A stretch of DNA of 64,000 nucleotides. It comes from Rusavskia elegans. Its lineage: Eukaryota; Ascomycota; Lecanoromycetes; Teloschistales; Teloschistaceae. Positions 43,875-55,081 of the stretch are shown here, piece by piece. The first letter of the stretch is position 1, and each line of letters opens with the position of its first letter. The position numbers and the translations under genes are program-made. The stretch lies in the NCBI GenBank assembly GCA_011316305.1, contig SAUG01000111.1, forward strand, positions 17,322 through 81,321, read 5' to 3'. Under the pieces are notes generated by a model that was given only the letters and a program-made list of their open reading frames with translations, was not told the DNA's origin and did no database searches.

Positions 43875-46800
43875 TTATTCCACAGGCAAAGCACCGCTCA
43901 TCTCGTAAAGCCCTTGCCGGACTCGTGCCGCACCCGGTATATCCTGCACCAGACCATCAGCATCTTCACTACTCGATCTCTCCCCCATCGTTCTGTCCTC
44001 ATGACCCACCACTTCCCGGCCAAGCTCCTGAATCTCAGCCGCCAAACGTTCTTCAGGATCCATCGATGTCCCGCTGTCATCCTGGATTTCATCATCTTCC
44101 AGCCCCTCAACCTCCTCATCAATTGCAGCCATCCTCCTCACGAACTCATCTTGCAGCTTTGATAACCACATACCCAGTACACGTCCTTGCATGTTTCCAT
44201 CCTGCGCCTGCTTCAATTGCTCTCTGAGCCCCAGGATCAACTTCCGCCTTCTCGCCAGTGCGATTGTTTTGGAATTCTTTTTTCGGCGTTCAGTGTTCCG
44301 TGCCAAGGTCGACGACACCTCTTCGGCAACCTGGATGACATCTGCCGGTAGTCCAGCGACTTTCGCCATCGCAATACCGTAATGAGTCTCCTGAACCCAG
44401 CCGTTGGTGATTTTGTAGAGCATCGTCATCTTGTCGTTCGTTTCGCTCATATCCACGGCAAGGTGCAAGTTGACAACACCGCTACGTTCGGAGAGAATAT
44501 GCGCCAACTCCTGAAAATGAGTTGCGAACCAAACCAACGCTCTACTTTCAATCAGCGCTTCCGCAATGGCAATGGCGATTGTCAGCCCATCTCGCGTGCT
44601 AGTTCCACGACCGAGTTCGTCAACAATGACCATACTCCGCTTGTCGATATTGCGAAGAATGAAAGCCGTTTCGCGCATCTCGGACGCAAAGGTGGAGACA
44701 TTGGCTTCGATGCTATCATCCGTCGAGATCCTCGCGAACATCTGGTGGCGAATAGGGAAAGAAGCGTAGGCTGCTGGGACGAAACAGCCGATTTGGGCCA
44801 TGACGGTCATCAGTGCCAGAGATCGGATATACGTACTTTTGCCGCTCATGTTGCAGCCAGTAATGATTTGGAATCGAGACTGCTGTGTTGCATAGGCATC
44901 GTTGGGTACGAATCTTTCGGTATGGATTTTCTCTCGAATGGGATGCCGGCCACTCTTGATGGCCAGAGTATCCGTCAGCTCAGGACGACAGTAGTCTTGC
45001 ACGGTGACTAGTTGTGCAAAGGAAGCAATCATATCAAGCAAAGCGATCGCCTCGCACGTCTTGAACAGCGGTGCGATATCCTCACGGATTCTGTCAATGA
45101 GCTCTTGGACGCTTGCATCGCTCATCTGCAATACCTCGTGGTGTGAGTCGGCGATTTTCTGGTTCAGTTTCAGAAGATCCAATGTCTGGCATTCGACAAA
45201 ATTCTTCTTGCGGAAGCTGTTGATGAAGATGTCTGGAAGATTGCGTTCTTCAAGCTCAGATGTGGCGATCCGAATGTAGTATTGTCTCGCAGTGTCATAT
45301 TTCATTTCGAGAGCAATTGAATGAGTTTCTGAAGCACATTAGCGACGCAACACACAGCGTGCCCGATGGCTTACGGCCTAGGTCGGTGACTAGCTGGTAG
45401 GCGTCTGCGTTCGCTTCTTTGAAAGTCTGCCTCGCAACATCGAGTAGGCCATTGACACCAGACTAAGGACCAGTCTTAGTATGGAGAAAGTAGCCCGTCC
45501 AACCGATCTAACCTGCCTTGATAGCGTACGTACGCTGATTACGAAGATCGAGAGGTTGACTCTGGTAGGTTATGTCCTCATTGATGGCCTCGTCAATAAG
45601 ATTTTGTACGTCAGCCATCCTCTCGGGAGCGCATAGCTATGGTCAGTCAGAAGGCGAACATTGCGCTTGTATAGCGCCGACCGACCTCACTGATATGCAT
45701 AAGCAGCTCACTCCTCACCGTAGCAAGAGCCTCGAAAACTGCTGGTATGGAGTTGACATATTGCTTAAGCGCGATAACGTTGTTAATGGATTGTTCCCAA
45801 TACTGAATGGTAGGTTTCGTAGGAATGATGGTAATCTGTTGGATTAGCATCAGAGCTGACCGCCTTTAGGACCACCAACCGCAGTCAGCACACGGTCGAC
45901 GTCCAAAAATGCTTTCAATGCTGCAGTTGTCTTAGCAAATGGAACAAGCCCGTCTAAACCTGTAGCCAGCGTACCTTGGCGGACAGCGAAGAAGATATCT
46001 TCCTTCGTTGCCAGCTCGTCCAAGGCATCGAAGCGCTTCTCCAATGTCTCGGCGTTAGTGGATGGCTGTAAGAGAAGACTCTTCAACAAACGTGAGCCCA
46101 TGGGGGTCAGTGTCTGATTCAACAGGCCGAATAGACAATCCTTAGATTTTGGATTTTGCAGATTCTGAATCAACTCCATGGATGAGATTGTGGACAAGTC
46201 GATCATCATGGATCCTTCTGACGTTTCATATTTGATCCGAACAGAGTGAAAAGGAAATGAGAAGGAAAGGGCGAGCTCAACGTATTTGAGCACCTGGACA
46301 GACACTTAGCCAAGGGAAAGTGACAACCGAAGACAGCAAAGAAACAAACAGCGGCGATGCAACATGTTGCGTAGAAGTTCCCTCCTACGGACACCTTGAT
46401 CGCCTCGACATCCTGTTTGAAAGCCAAGTGCTGAATGTATTCGAGACCCGTTGTCTCGGACCAGTACTTCCGATCAATGACTGTGATACGGAGGTTCGGG
46501 ATATTGTACTCCACAATGTTAAAGAGCTTCGACTTTGGTTGAGCAGCAGTGGTCATAAAAAGTAGCTCGGTGGGCTCATAGACGACGAGCTTGTGGATTG
46601 TCCTTGTGAAGGTCTGATTGTCCGAGATCTGGCAAAGGACGGCCTCGGTAGTGCTGAGATTTACAAAAGCCAGGCCGACGACGGGCGAGATTCCTCGAGA
46701 CTCGCTGATGGCGCAAATGACTTGCTGGTCTCGGCTCCCCAGGGTTGATGCAGCTGTCCTCGGGCGTCCGGTGCGTGGTCTGCCATTGCTGCTCAGACTG

Positions 46801-46889
46801 GTGTCCGGACGAGGAGTGATGGTGATTTCGTCGGGATATGAGGTCGAACCTGAAGTGTATGACACTCGTGGTCGCACTCGGCGTGACAT
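43875..46889 (-). CDS. msh4: MutS homologue MSH4 (meiotic crossover factor)
   Basis: Six exons in coding order: 46889-46350, 46293-45880, 45835-45686, 45636-45517, 45462-45375 and 45328-43875, giving about 921 aa. The MutS core and ATPase domain are present: Walker A GCNMSGKST at about 595-603 and Walker B VIVDELGRGTST at about 671-681, followed by the ABC-type THF..L region. The mismatch-recognition domain I is absent, and the N-terminus (MSRRVRPRVSY) and GGNFYATCCIAA block match MSH4. MSH4 pairs with MSH5 to stabilise meiotic recombination intermediates in the nucleus. The C-terminus is acidic and extended. The intron after YAIK needs a GC donor (AAG|GCAGGT) with a normal TTAG acceptor to keep frame; all others are GT-AG. 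An in-frame ATG exists further upstream (47000), but the chosen start fits the family. Confidence 0.92.
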
Positions 46890-47970
46890 GATTGGCGTGA
46901 CTGTCACAGTCAGAGCCCATGGAAAGATTTGACTGACAGTTAGAGAGAGGAGCACGTGATGGGGCTGGTACCCTACATCATACTGCAGGCTTGGCAGCAT
47001 CTAGACCACCACCAGCACCACCTCCTCCGAGCGACCACCAGCCTCCCTCCATCCGCAGCTGACGGGGTTCCGAGTCGGTCCGGATGCCGTTCCTTCCTTG
47101 ACACCGAAATCCACGGGAGCGTGGCCTACGAGTAGTATTTCTAGGCTTTTCCATTGGAAGGATCGCTCGCAGCTACAACATGACCTTGACCCAAGAAACA
47201 GCGACGACGTTCGTGAGACAGGCATTATTGTATACTCTTGAGTCCAATCTACCGACCCTCGCATCTTGGTAGGTTTGCCACGTTTCCTGTCACATCATCG
47301 TCCTCTGCCAGATACTGCACGAATCACTCAACCGACGACGGACCCTCGAAGTCTATTGATTGACAGCGAAAGATGATGTTGCGCCAATATGTACGGCCGT
47401 ATATGCGCCATTAATGCCTGGCCCTTGTCGGCCAGAGGGCCCAACGTATGCAGCCACGCTCGGCAGCGGAAGAAGCCCAACGCGGTTGGGTGCAGGCAAA
47501 TATGCATTTCGAAAATCATCCATGCACGTCGCCCCCCCTTGACCTGTTTTTGACATGTCTCGCGCGACATGATGCACACCACAATCCTCCCACCGAAGCC
47601 ATTTAGCCCTTGCTGCAAGTCACGTTGCCGTCCGCTTGGAACCAAGATGACAAAGAAGCATATATTGCCGATAACAAGCCACATTGGTCGTCACTTGGAC
47701 GCGACGAGAATGCGTACCAAAGTCAATCCACCTGGCAACGTGACCCCTATTACTCCTGCCCTCCTACTCAATCTCATCTTTGGTTTGTATGGACTTCAAG
47801 CAATAATCTCTGTTTGTCGTCGAGGATACCTGCATGAATCGAAGAGTCGTACATTCTCCACTGCCATCGTCACGAGGAGCGCATCAAGGGATATGACCCT
47901 GCGAAGAACACTCCATTTCGCCTTCTGGAACTTCTACCAGCAAGGGTACATGGTTCTATCTTGACACACC
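46890..47970. other. Divergent intergenic region between MSH4 and the PTH11-like gene
   Basis: About 1.1 kb that must hold both promoters. Short frames occur on both strands (for example minus 47264-47001 and plus 47569-47964), but none has a recognisable domain. Confidence 0.4.
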
Positions 47971-49427
47971 ATGAATACTCCATCTGATCCCCCGGCTTCG
48001 AAGTTGGGCGTAATCCTCCTCGAAGTATCATGGGCTCTCTTCGGTGTATCATCCCTGGTCCTAGGTCTTCGCTTGTTCTCCGACCTCTACTACATGCGCA
48101 CATTCAAACCTCCATCCTTTTTTACATTATTGGGGCTTGTAGGTTGCTCGTATTGCTGCGGAATGGCTGTCTGCTGACCGGGACTTGGTATAGCTTCTTG
48201 GGCTCGCCGGCCAAATTTTGATCACCTACTCCGTCCATTGGGGTCTCGGCAGGCACATTGAAGGCCTGCAGTTGGCGCAAATTGAAATGACTATGACGTA
48301 TATATGGCACGCGCAACCCTTGCAGCTGCTCGCCAATACCTCTGGCAAACTTGCCATCGCCACCTTGCTGGTGACGCTTCATGGACCTAAATTCGCAAAG
48401 GCCAAGAGCATCTTCATCTGGACGCTTGCCGCGACACAAACGGTCATCGTCATAATCGCCATTGCAATGATATATGCACAATGCGATCCCGTCGAAAAAC
48501 TGTGGAAAGTGTCACTACCGGGAGTGTGCAACGGCCGGGAGAGAAACGAGAAGTGGGCGTACCTTCAGGGGGGTAAATACAACCACCGGCGGCAGACTCC
48601 AGAGGCAAGCCTATGCTGATCTTCTAGGTGTTTCTTCAACCGTGGATCTTGCGTTGGCGGTCTACCCGATTATTTTGTTCTGGGACCTCCGAATCCAAGC
48701 GCTGAAGAAGCTGGTATTGTCTGTCCTCTTCGCTTTCGGGATTGTGTACGACGACTGTTTCCCCCGTATCAGACAGAGTGCTGAAATGCAAACAGGGCTT
48801 GTATATGTTGCATCGTTCGGACCGTGAACATCAGCCGACTGGGACAAACATCAGACTTAACGCGTAAGAAACGTTGGCTACTATACCCATATATAGCACT
48901 AACATAAAGACTAGACGAGGTGGCAGAACTGGTGATATGGAACACGTAAGCTAGAAGCCGATGCCCAGGCAGACCTAAACAATTGCTTTTACTAACGTTC
49001 TCCCAGCGTCGAAATGTATCTTGTCCTTATTGCAGGGTCCTTGCCTGGCCTAAGACCTCTCTGCAACAAACGAGTGAGAGCGCTATCCAACCGTCAATCA
49101 AGCTATGAGTATCCCTCTCGGGACAGCCATATGGCTCATAAGCGCGATTTTGCCCTGAAGCTGTCAAATCTCCCACACAGTCGAACAAAGGCCTTCGCAA
49201 GTACCAGTAATAACAACAGGAGTCAGGAGAGCACAGAGAATTTCTTTGCCAACATGAGCAACGGGCATATAATGAAAACCACGGAGTTCAATGTTGTACA
49301 TGGCGACTCACCGTCTCGAGCCGAGACGCCTTCTGGGCAAGAGGATGAACGGGGGAATGAACAAGGGAAAGCATCGCGTGGTAGTGCAGGGTCGGATCTT
49401 GAGATAGGAAGAGTTACAACAACATAA
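47971..49427 (+). CDS. PTH11-like seven-transmembrane protein (fungal rhodopsin domain)
   Basis: Six exons: 47971-48138, 48194-48572, 48628-48745, 48796-48863, 48915-48945 and 49007-49427, giving about 394 aa. Multiple hydrophobic segments form the fungal integral-membrane/rhodopsin domain. Landmarks are YSVHWGLGRHIE, the YAQCDPVEKLW...PGVC loop, YLQGGVSSTVDLALAVYP, and AELVIWNTVEMYLVLIAGSLPGLRPL. The cytoplasmic tail is polar. Members sit in the plasma membrane and include the PTH11 GPCR-like family; ligand and signalling partner are unknown. Exons 4 and 5 are short (68 and 31 nt). The naive frame appears broken near 48835, but splicing at GTACGA / AACAG restores it exactly, so the gene looks functional. 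Confidence 0.85.
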
Positions 49428-49631
49428 TGACTCAAGTATGAATCTACCAGTAACGCACAACTGTTGTTCAATCAACCCTCGATGCTGCGTTTCCTTCTCG
49501 TCTTGATTGCCCCCAAGCCCCCATTTGTTTGGGTCGGCGTTAGCCGGAGATACGCGCGCGTCAGACAATCACCGCACACAAAGCTTGCTCGCTCTGTTTC
49601 CACTGTCTAAGCTTGAACAATAATCCTACAA

Positions 49632-51263
49632 ATGGCGACGGTCCTTCCACCACCAAGTAAGCGGCAGCGAACTGCAATCACTGAGAAGGCTCACGATCAG
49701 CAAACTATCGATGCGATACCAAGCGATCTTGGCAGCGTTCGAGTCCACTTCTACGATCAATCAACCGGGCAGCCAAGTGGTGCCCCCGTGGCTATACCTG
49801 TCGCAGATGCCACCGTTAAGAACCTTGAACTGCTGTTGAACACTCTACAAGGGAACGTAGGTGTTCCCTAGATGACAAGTTGTTCTCGCCGGACCCCTGG
49901 ACAGTTCTTAATACTAATCTTGAATTAGGATGCCTCGGAAAGAGTTCCCTACCGCTTTACTTTTGGTGTCGATGGCCAAGTCATTGATATTGTCAATGAC
50001 ATTTATCGAGCGCTTCTTAAACCTGGTTTGAGAACGACAGAAGACACAATCAGCCTCCACTATACCCCACAAGCATTATTCCGGGTTCGCGCAGTGTCCA
50101 GATGCTCAGCTTCTATACCCGGTCATGGTGAAGCTATCCTCGCAACTTCCTTCGCTTCATCCTCTTCCTCGAGATTAGCCACAGGTAGCGGTGACAATAA
50201 TGCAAGGATATTCGACACGGACACTGGCACTCCTTTCCACACCCTCAAAGGCCATACAAGCTGGGTTCTGGTAGCATCTTGGTCTCCGGACGACACAACC
50301 GTAGCAACAGGGTCAATGGACAATACTGTCCGCCTGTGGGATCCCGAATCCGGTCAGCCCATCGGCCAACCGTTAAAGGGCCACACAAAATGGATCACCA
50401 GTCTCGCCTGGGAACCATACCATCTGCGCCAGAGTTCTACACTTCAACGTCTCGCTTCCAGTTCGAAAGATAGTACCGTCCGTATCTGGGACAACATATC
50501 ACAACGGATAGACCTGGTCCTTTCCGGTCATAAATCTTCCGTCTCCTGCGTCCGATGGGGTGGTACTGGCACAATCTATACAGCCTCCCACGACAAGACC
50601 ATCAAGCTTTGGGACTCCACAAAAGGCACTTTGATCAGTACCCTCACTGCGCACGCGCATTGGGTCAACCATCTCGCCCTCTCCACCGATTTTGTCCTTC
50701 GAACTGCCTACCACGACCACACTGGCACCATCCCCTCATCCGACAAGGAGAAGATTGCAAAAGCAAAACAACGTTTCGAAACCGCCGCAACCGTCAACAA
50801 CACCCTCACCGAACGTCTCGTCACCGCATCCGATGATTGCACAATCTACCTCTGGTCGCCCCCTTCCGCTCCCTCCAGCAATGCAGCGATCAAACCCGTC
50901 GCCCGTCTCCTCGGCCACCAAAAACAAGTCAATCACGTCACTTTCTCACCGTCCGGCACTCTCATCGCCTCCTCTTCCTTCGACAACCATATCAAACTCT
51001 GGAACGCCACCACCGGCGCCTTCCTCTACACTCTCCGGGGACACGTAGCAGCAGTATACATGTCATGTTTTTCACCGGACAGCAGATTACTGGTGAGTGG
51101 GAGTAAGGATACCACGCTCAAAGTCTGGGATACCGCGACTGGAAAGTTGAAGGAAGATCTGCCGGGGCATCGGGATGAGGTTTTCTCAGTGGATTGGAGT
51201 CCTGATGGGAGGGGAGTGGGAAGTGGAGGGAAAGATAAGCAGGTTAAGGTTTGGAGGCATTAA
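49632..51263 (+). CDS. rsa4: Ribosome assembly WD40 protein RSA4 / Notchless
   Basis: Two exons, 49632-49856 and 49929-51263, giving 519 aa. Residues ~35-110 form the NLE N-terminal ubiquitin-like domain (VRVHFYDQ...VPYRFTFGVDG), which in yeast binds the MIDAS domain of the AAA+ protein Rea1. Eight WD40-type repeats follow (GHGEAILA, GHTSWVLVASWSPDD, GHKSSVSCVRWG, GHQKQVNHVTFSPSG, GHRDEVFSVDWSPDG). RSA4 acts in late nucleolar/nucleoplasmic 60S subunit maturation. The intron is GTAGGT...TTAG and keeps phase 0. Complete. Confidence 0.95.
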
Positions 51264-51793
51264 GGGATCATGGATGAGTGATGGCGTCCATATTGGGGCA
51301 AGTTGGGGTTCTACCCCCAAAGACATCGATTTGGATCTATGGTAACAGAGCATCTAATGTCAGAAGATCTTTGCAAAGGTCATTGATATGTAGACTCAAA
51401 TGCCCGGCCACTTGACCTTATAACCTCGCACTGAATATTGCCTACCACCAGAGTAATGAAACCAAGTGCAGCTGTGAAGTCATGACCTTTCATCTGTACT
51501 CGAGGGAATCTCTACAACCTTCCTAAAGGGGAAGACTGGGGCAAAGAGTAACTTGATACCACGTACAACAAATAGTCTTACACACATAGCTTAAAGACGG
51601 CGATGACGTTCTTTCCACGCAACCACGCGCAAGGCATAACTAGCAAAGTCAAGAAAGATCAGAAAATTCTCTGTGGACGAAATCGACGCTATTCCTTCGA
51701 AGCTACAAAAATATACCCCAAACATTATACAAAGTCATCGGCCTCCTTTGATGTATACCCAGCCTTGCTCTTTCATCGCCGCTGTTCCGAATC
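51264..51793. other. Convergent intergenic region between RSA4 and BIG1
   Basis: About 530 bp holding the 3' ends of both convergent genes. No gene or repeat seen. Confidence 0.4.
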
Positions 51794-52874
51794 CTACTGC
51801 CCCTTCTTCGCCATCTGTGGTCCCATCTCCCGATCAAACGCCGCATACGACACCTGCAGGCTTCCGACCGCCGAGATACCCACGTAGAGGATCATGAATA
51901 GCGGCAGGATGACGATGATGCCCATGAAGATGCCTAAGTCCAATTTTAGCAGTGATTCAACCATCAAACCTCCCCCCCAGAAAGAGGACAACGAACCAGG
52001 CGTGAAATATTGATATTTCTCAAACAGTGGCGCATCCGGCAAAGTCACGTTCCCACCATCCTCTGCTCTCTTACCATGTACGCTGAAGTCCCGCTTGATG
52101 CCCATATGTGATTGCGAGGAGGAGAAGGAGCTATCCATTTCGTACATCTCTGGTTCCACATGCTCTGTAGACTTGTGGGCTGTGTAAGGGCTTGTGGTGT
52201 AGATGACGGTATATTTGGACGTAGGGAGGAAGTCGAGGATGGAGGAAAGGAAAACGTCGTTTTCCTTGAGCTTTGAAAATCGCTCTTTGCTGGCGGATGG
52301 GAGGGCGGGGAAATCAACGTTGATGATTCGGGGTTTGGGATCGTCGCCGATGGTGAAGGAGCCCGCTATCAGGCTTCATGTTAACAACGTGTTCGTCGCT
52401 TTGGTGACTGCCTTCGAGAAACCTACTGGAAGCATCGATCCTCAGTAACGCGGCGCCACATTTCTCTTCCACTATCCCAACGATCTCCTCTGCATTCATC
52501 TGCCCAAGCACATCTGACACGCTCATCGTCGATCGTATCCTTTTATCCTCGCCGGAGACTTTCCTCCGTAGATGGGGCGCAGCGTATCGATCGCTATAGT
52601 CTTCCGCATGGACGCCCGGTTGGGTGACAACGATGTAGGTATCTGATGGACATTTGGAGAGCTGAGATGTGATTGTCTCTTGTACGGTGGAGGCGGAAGC
52701 TATCTGGGGACTGGATGTGAGGATTCTTTCGAGCAGCAATTAGTGATCGGGTTGGTGATAGGCACCGGGGGGCGCTTACTCGGATGTCGAGAACATGAAG
52801 AAGGGCGAGGTATCTGTGAAGGCATGTCCGAAAGTCACGCTCAAGGTGAGCGCTGTTATTACTGGGAGAAGCAT
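51794..52874 (-). CDS. big1: BIG1-like ER membrane protein (V-ATPase/cell-wall assembly)
   Basis: Three exons in coding order: 52874-52780, 52725-52427 and 52365-51794, giving about 321 aa. A signal peptide (MLLPVITALTLSVTFGHA) is followed by FTDTSPFFMFSTSE, the usual start of the mature lumenal domain, then a lumenal region and one C-terminal membrane segment (LGIFMGIIVILPLFMILYVG) with a short lysine-containing tail ending MAKKGQ. In yeast, Big1 is an ER protein needed for beta-1,6-glucan synthesis, and relatives belong to the V-ATPase Ac45/Voa1 group. Both introns restore frame. The start ATG gives a clear signal peptide. Confidence 0.85.
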
Positions 52875-53044
52875 TGTAGTTGAATGATTGAGAATTGGAG
52901 ATTGAGCTTTTGGGGTGGTGATGCCACTTGACAGACTGATAACGCCAAGGCAGGTGTAGCCGATAGTCGCGAAAAATTGCTGCGGAGCAACCCACCGCTT
53001 GTCGATGAACTTTCCTGGATTTGCACTTCCATTCCTACGACATC

Positions 53045-53792
53045 ATGCTAGGCAAACGCAAGTCTTCGAGCCGTATCGCACCGGTTAAGAAGCGGAGGAA
53101 AGGCGAACCAGCTATTGAGGAAATCACCTTCAATTTCGACGAGCGCGAGGAATATCTGACGGGATTCCACAAACGGAAACTACAGCGGATCAAGCATGCG
53201 AAGGAGGAAGCTCTAAAGAGGGAGCGAGAGGAGAAGGTCGCGAATCGAAAAGCTGTAGGTATGCGGACATATCTATCATGAGCTTCACTAAGTCCTGTTT
53301 GTGTAGCTACGGGAGAATCGGAAAGCAGACTTGGTAAAACACGTTGAAGCTGTCAATGCTGCAGTCAGGCATGCCGAAGATAGATTTGGGAAGGCCGATA
53401 CTAGCGATGACGAGGAAGAGTCTTTCAATGGACTAGAGGAACCCGAAAAGGTGGATCACGAGGATGATTATTTAGATGAGGACAAACACACCGTCGTCAC
53501 CGTTGAAGCAGTTGATGTTTCTCACGAGGGCTTGCAGGCAAGGCAGGAGGGTTCGGACGAGGAAAGGGATGAACCTGGAGCAACAAAGCATGCGGAGGTA
53601 GCCCCCGGGAGACCCTTAATCGGAAATGCGGAAACTGGAAAGAAGGAGCAGCGGACAAATCAAAGTCTCAAGAAACAGCCAAAGAAGAAGAAAAAGAAGT
53701 TCAGATACGAAAGCAAGGCGGAGCGCAAGGTGACAAGGATGAAAGAGAGGTCAGGGGGTAAAGCGAAAGCGAAAGAGCGGAGAGGAAAATAG
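53045..53792 (+). CDS. rrp17: Ribosomal RNA-processing protein 17 (RRP17/NOL12 family)
   Basis: Two exons, 53045-53254 and 53307-53792, giving 231 aa. The N-terminal ~70 residues carry the Nop25/NOL12 signature: ITFNFDEREEYLTGFHKRK followed by a basic helix (LQRIKHAKEEALKREREEK). An acidic middle and a lysine-rich C-terminus (KKQPKKKKKKFRYESK) suit a nucleolar RNA-binding protein. In yeast, Rrp17 is a 5'-3' exonuclease in 5.8S and 25S rRNA 5'-end maturation. The intron is GTAGGT...TGTAG, phase 0. It is divergent from BIG1 with only 170 bp between starts, and RSA4, another ribosome-assembly gene, lies two genes away. Confidence 0.9.
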
Positions 53793-54053
53793 CGGCGTAA
53801 CATAGCATGGCGACTATTCCCCAAGATACCCATTATGATCGACGTTCCGATACAGGAATCCATGGCTGGTACGTGAAATTGCTGCTTGCAAGGGATGATT
53901 CTGGTATCTACCGAGTCCCACAGTCCTTCAACCGTCGTCACGTCCTAGTCTCAACACTAAAGGTGAACAAGCATCTTCTGAGTGAGTGACCCCGAAGCTT
54001 CGCAAGAGAGGCCCGCTTCATGCAAAGCCCACGAGGTACGATTCTCCCATCCC

Positions 54054-54730
54054 CTACATATTTCCAATCTCAGTGGTGAACTCCTCGAGATCCTTCTTGA
54101 CCTGGGCGTATTTCTTCGACATCTCTTCGTACTTCTCCTCCCATTGGTCCCTCGCCGACTCGAGAGCTTGCACCTTGCGCTCGTAGTGGCCAGCTTTGAC
54201 GTCAGTCTGACGGAGCCTATTTTGATGTTCCCGTCAGCTCGGAATTCGTCCATCGTGCAGGTGATGGCCTCACTTGTCGTTTGTCTCCCGAATGTTCTTG
54301 TCTGCTTCCTCGGCCTCCTCTTCCAATATCTGCAGTCTTCGCTGTAAGGCTTCGCTCTGGTTGCTGGATTGACCGACATGATCCAGCTGCTCTTTCAGGT
54401 CTTTGTTGGTAGTCTCCAGTTTCTCAATGTCGGTTTCATGTGTCGACAGCTTGTGCGTTAATGAGGTGATCTCTTGTTCTTTCGCCAGGTTCTCCTGCTC
54501 CAGTTTCTTCACTTTGGCCGTAAGTTCGTCAACTTTAGCTGAGGATTCGTCCGCCTGGATGCGGAGCTGTTGCATTCGCTAACAAAAGTAAATCATGAGT
54601 CAGCAATTATGCTCTTGTATATCTTGTCCAAAGAGGAGGTTGCATTCTTGTTACGTTGGTTGAGAGCCCACCGCCTTGATATGGGAGTATTGGGGTGGAT
54701 ACTCACAGCTTTAATTCCGTCGAGGGCCAT
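54054..54730 (-). CDS. tpm1: Tropomyosin
   Basis: Three exons in coding order: 54730-54707, 54578-54274 and 54216-54054, giving about 163 aa. Apart from the first few residues the protein is one continuous coiled coil with heptad spacing (ADESSAKVDELTAKVKKLEQ onward), with the fungal tropomyosin blocks EQEITSLTHKL and QALESARDQWEEKYEEMSKKYAQ near the C-terminus. Tropomyosin polymerises head to tail along formin-built actin cables and supports polarised growth and cytokinesis. The first exon is only 24 nt (MALDGIKA) and is separated by a 128-bp intron. The length matches known fungal tropomyosins. It is divergent from the gene at 55082. Confidence 0.9.
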
Positions 54731-55081
54731 GATTGCGGTAGTATTGTGCTTAGGGTTTCGAGTAGGCGGTTTAGGCAGACTGGAGTTCTGTCCGTCGAAG
54801 CTGTAGGAAGCTTAGCGATTGGAAACGTGCTTCAGTCGACGGGCACTGCAACAACAATAAACGTTTCATTGTTGTACTCGTACTCGTACCTTCCAAACCC
54901 TCCAATCGGAAGCCGCAGATTGTCCCACAGCGTACTAATCCGCTTTGGGCGAGCGTTGGTTGCCGTGACACTAGCAGAGGTATCCGTAAACAAAGTGCAC
55001 ATCTTCACGAATTCTATCAAGTTACGGATCTCGGCATGATATCATTCTAATTTCAAGTGCAATCAAGGCGAATCGGTCAGT
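54731..55081. promoter_or_regulatory. Divergent intergenic region, tropomyosin / degron-bearing protein
   Basis: About 350 bp that must contain both promoters. No specific motif was identified. Confidence 0.35.

Noticed and set aside
44382..45011. 209-codon plus-strand frame within MSH4
   Set aside because: Antisense shadow of the MSH4 ATPase exon.
48738..48914. Apparent frame break and early stop in the PTH11-like gene
   Set aside because: Splicing at GTACGA/AACAG and then GTAAGA/ACTAG restores the exact family sequence (IVRTVNI..., AELVIWNT), so the gene is intact rather than a pseudogene.
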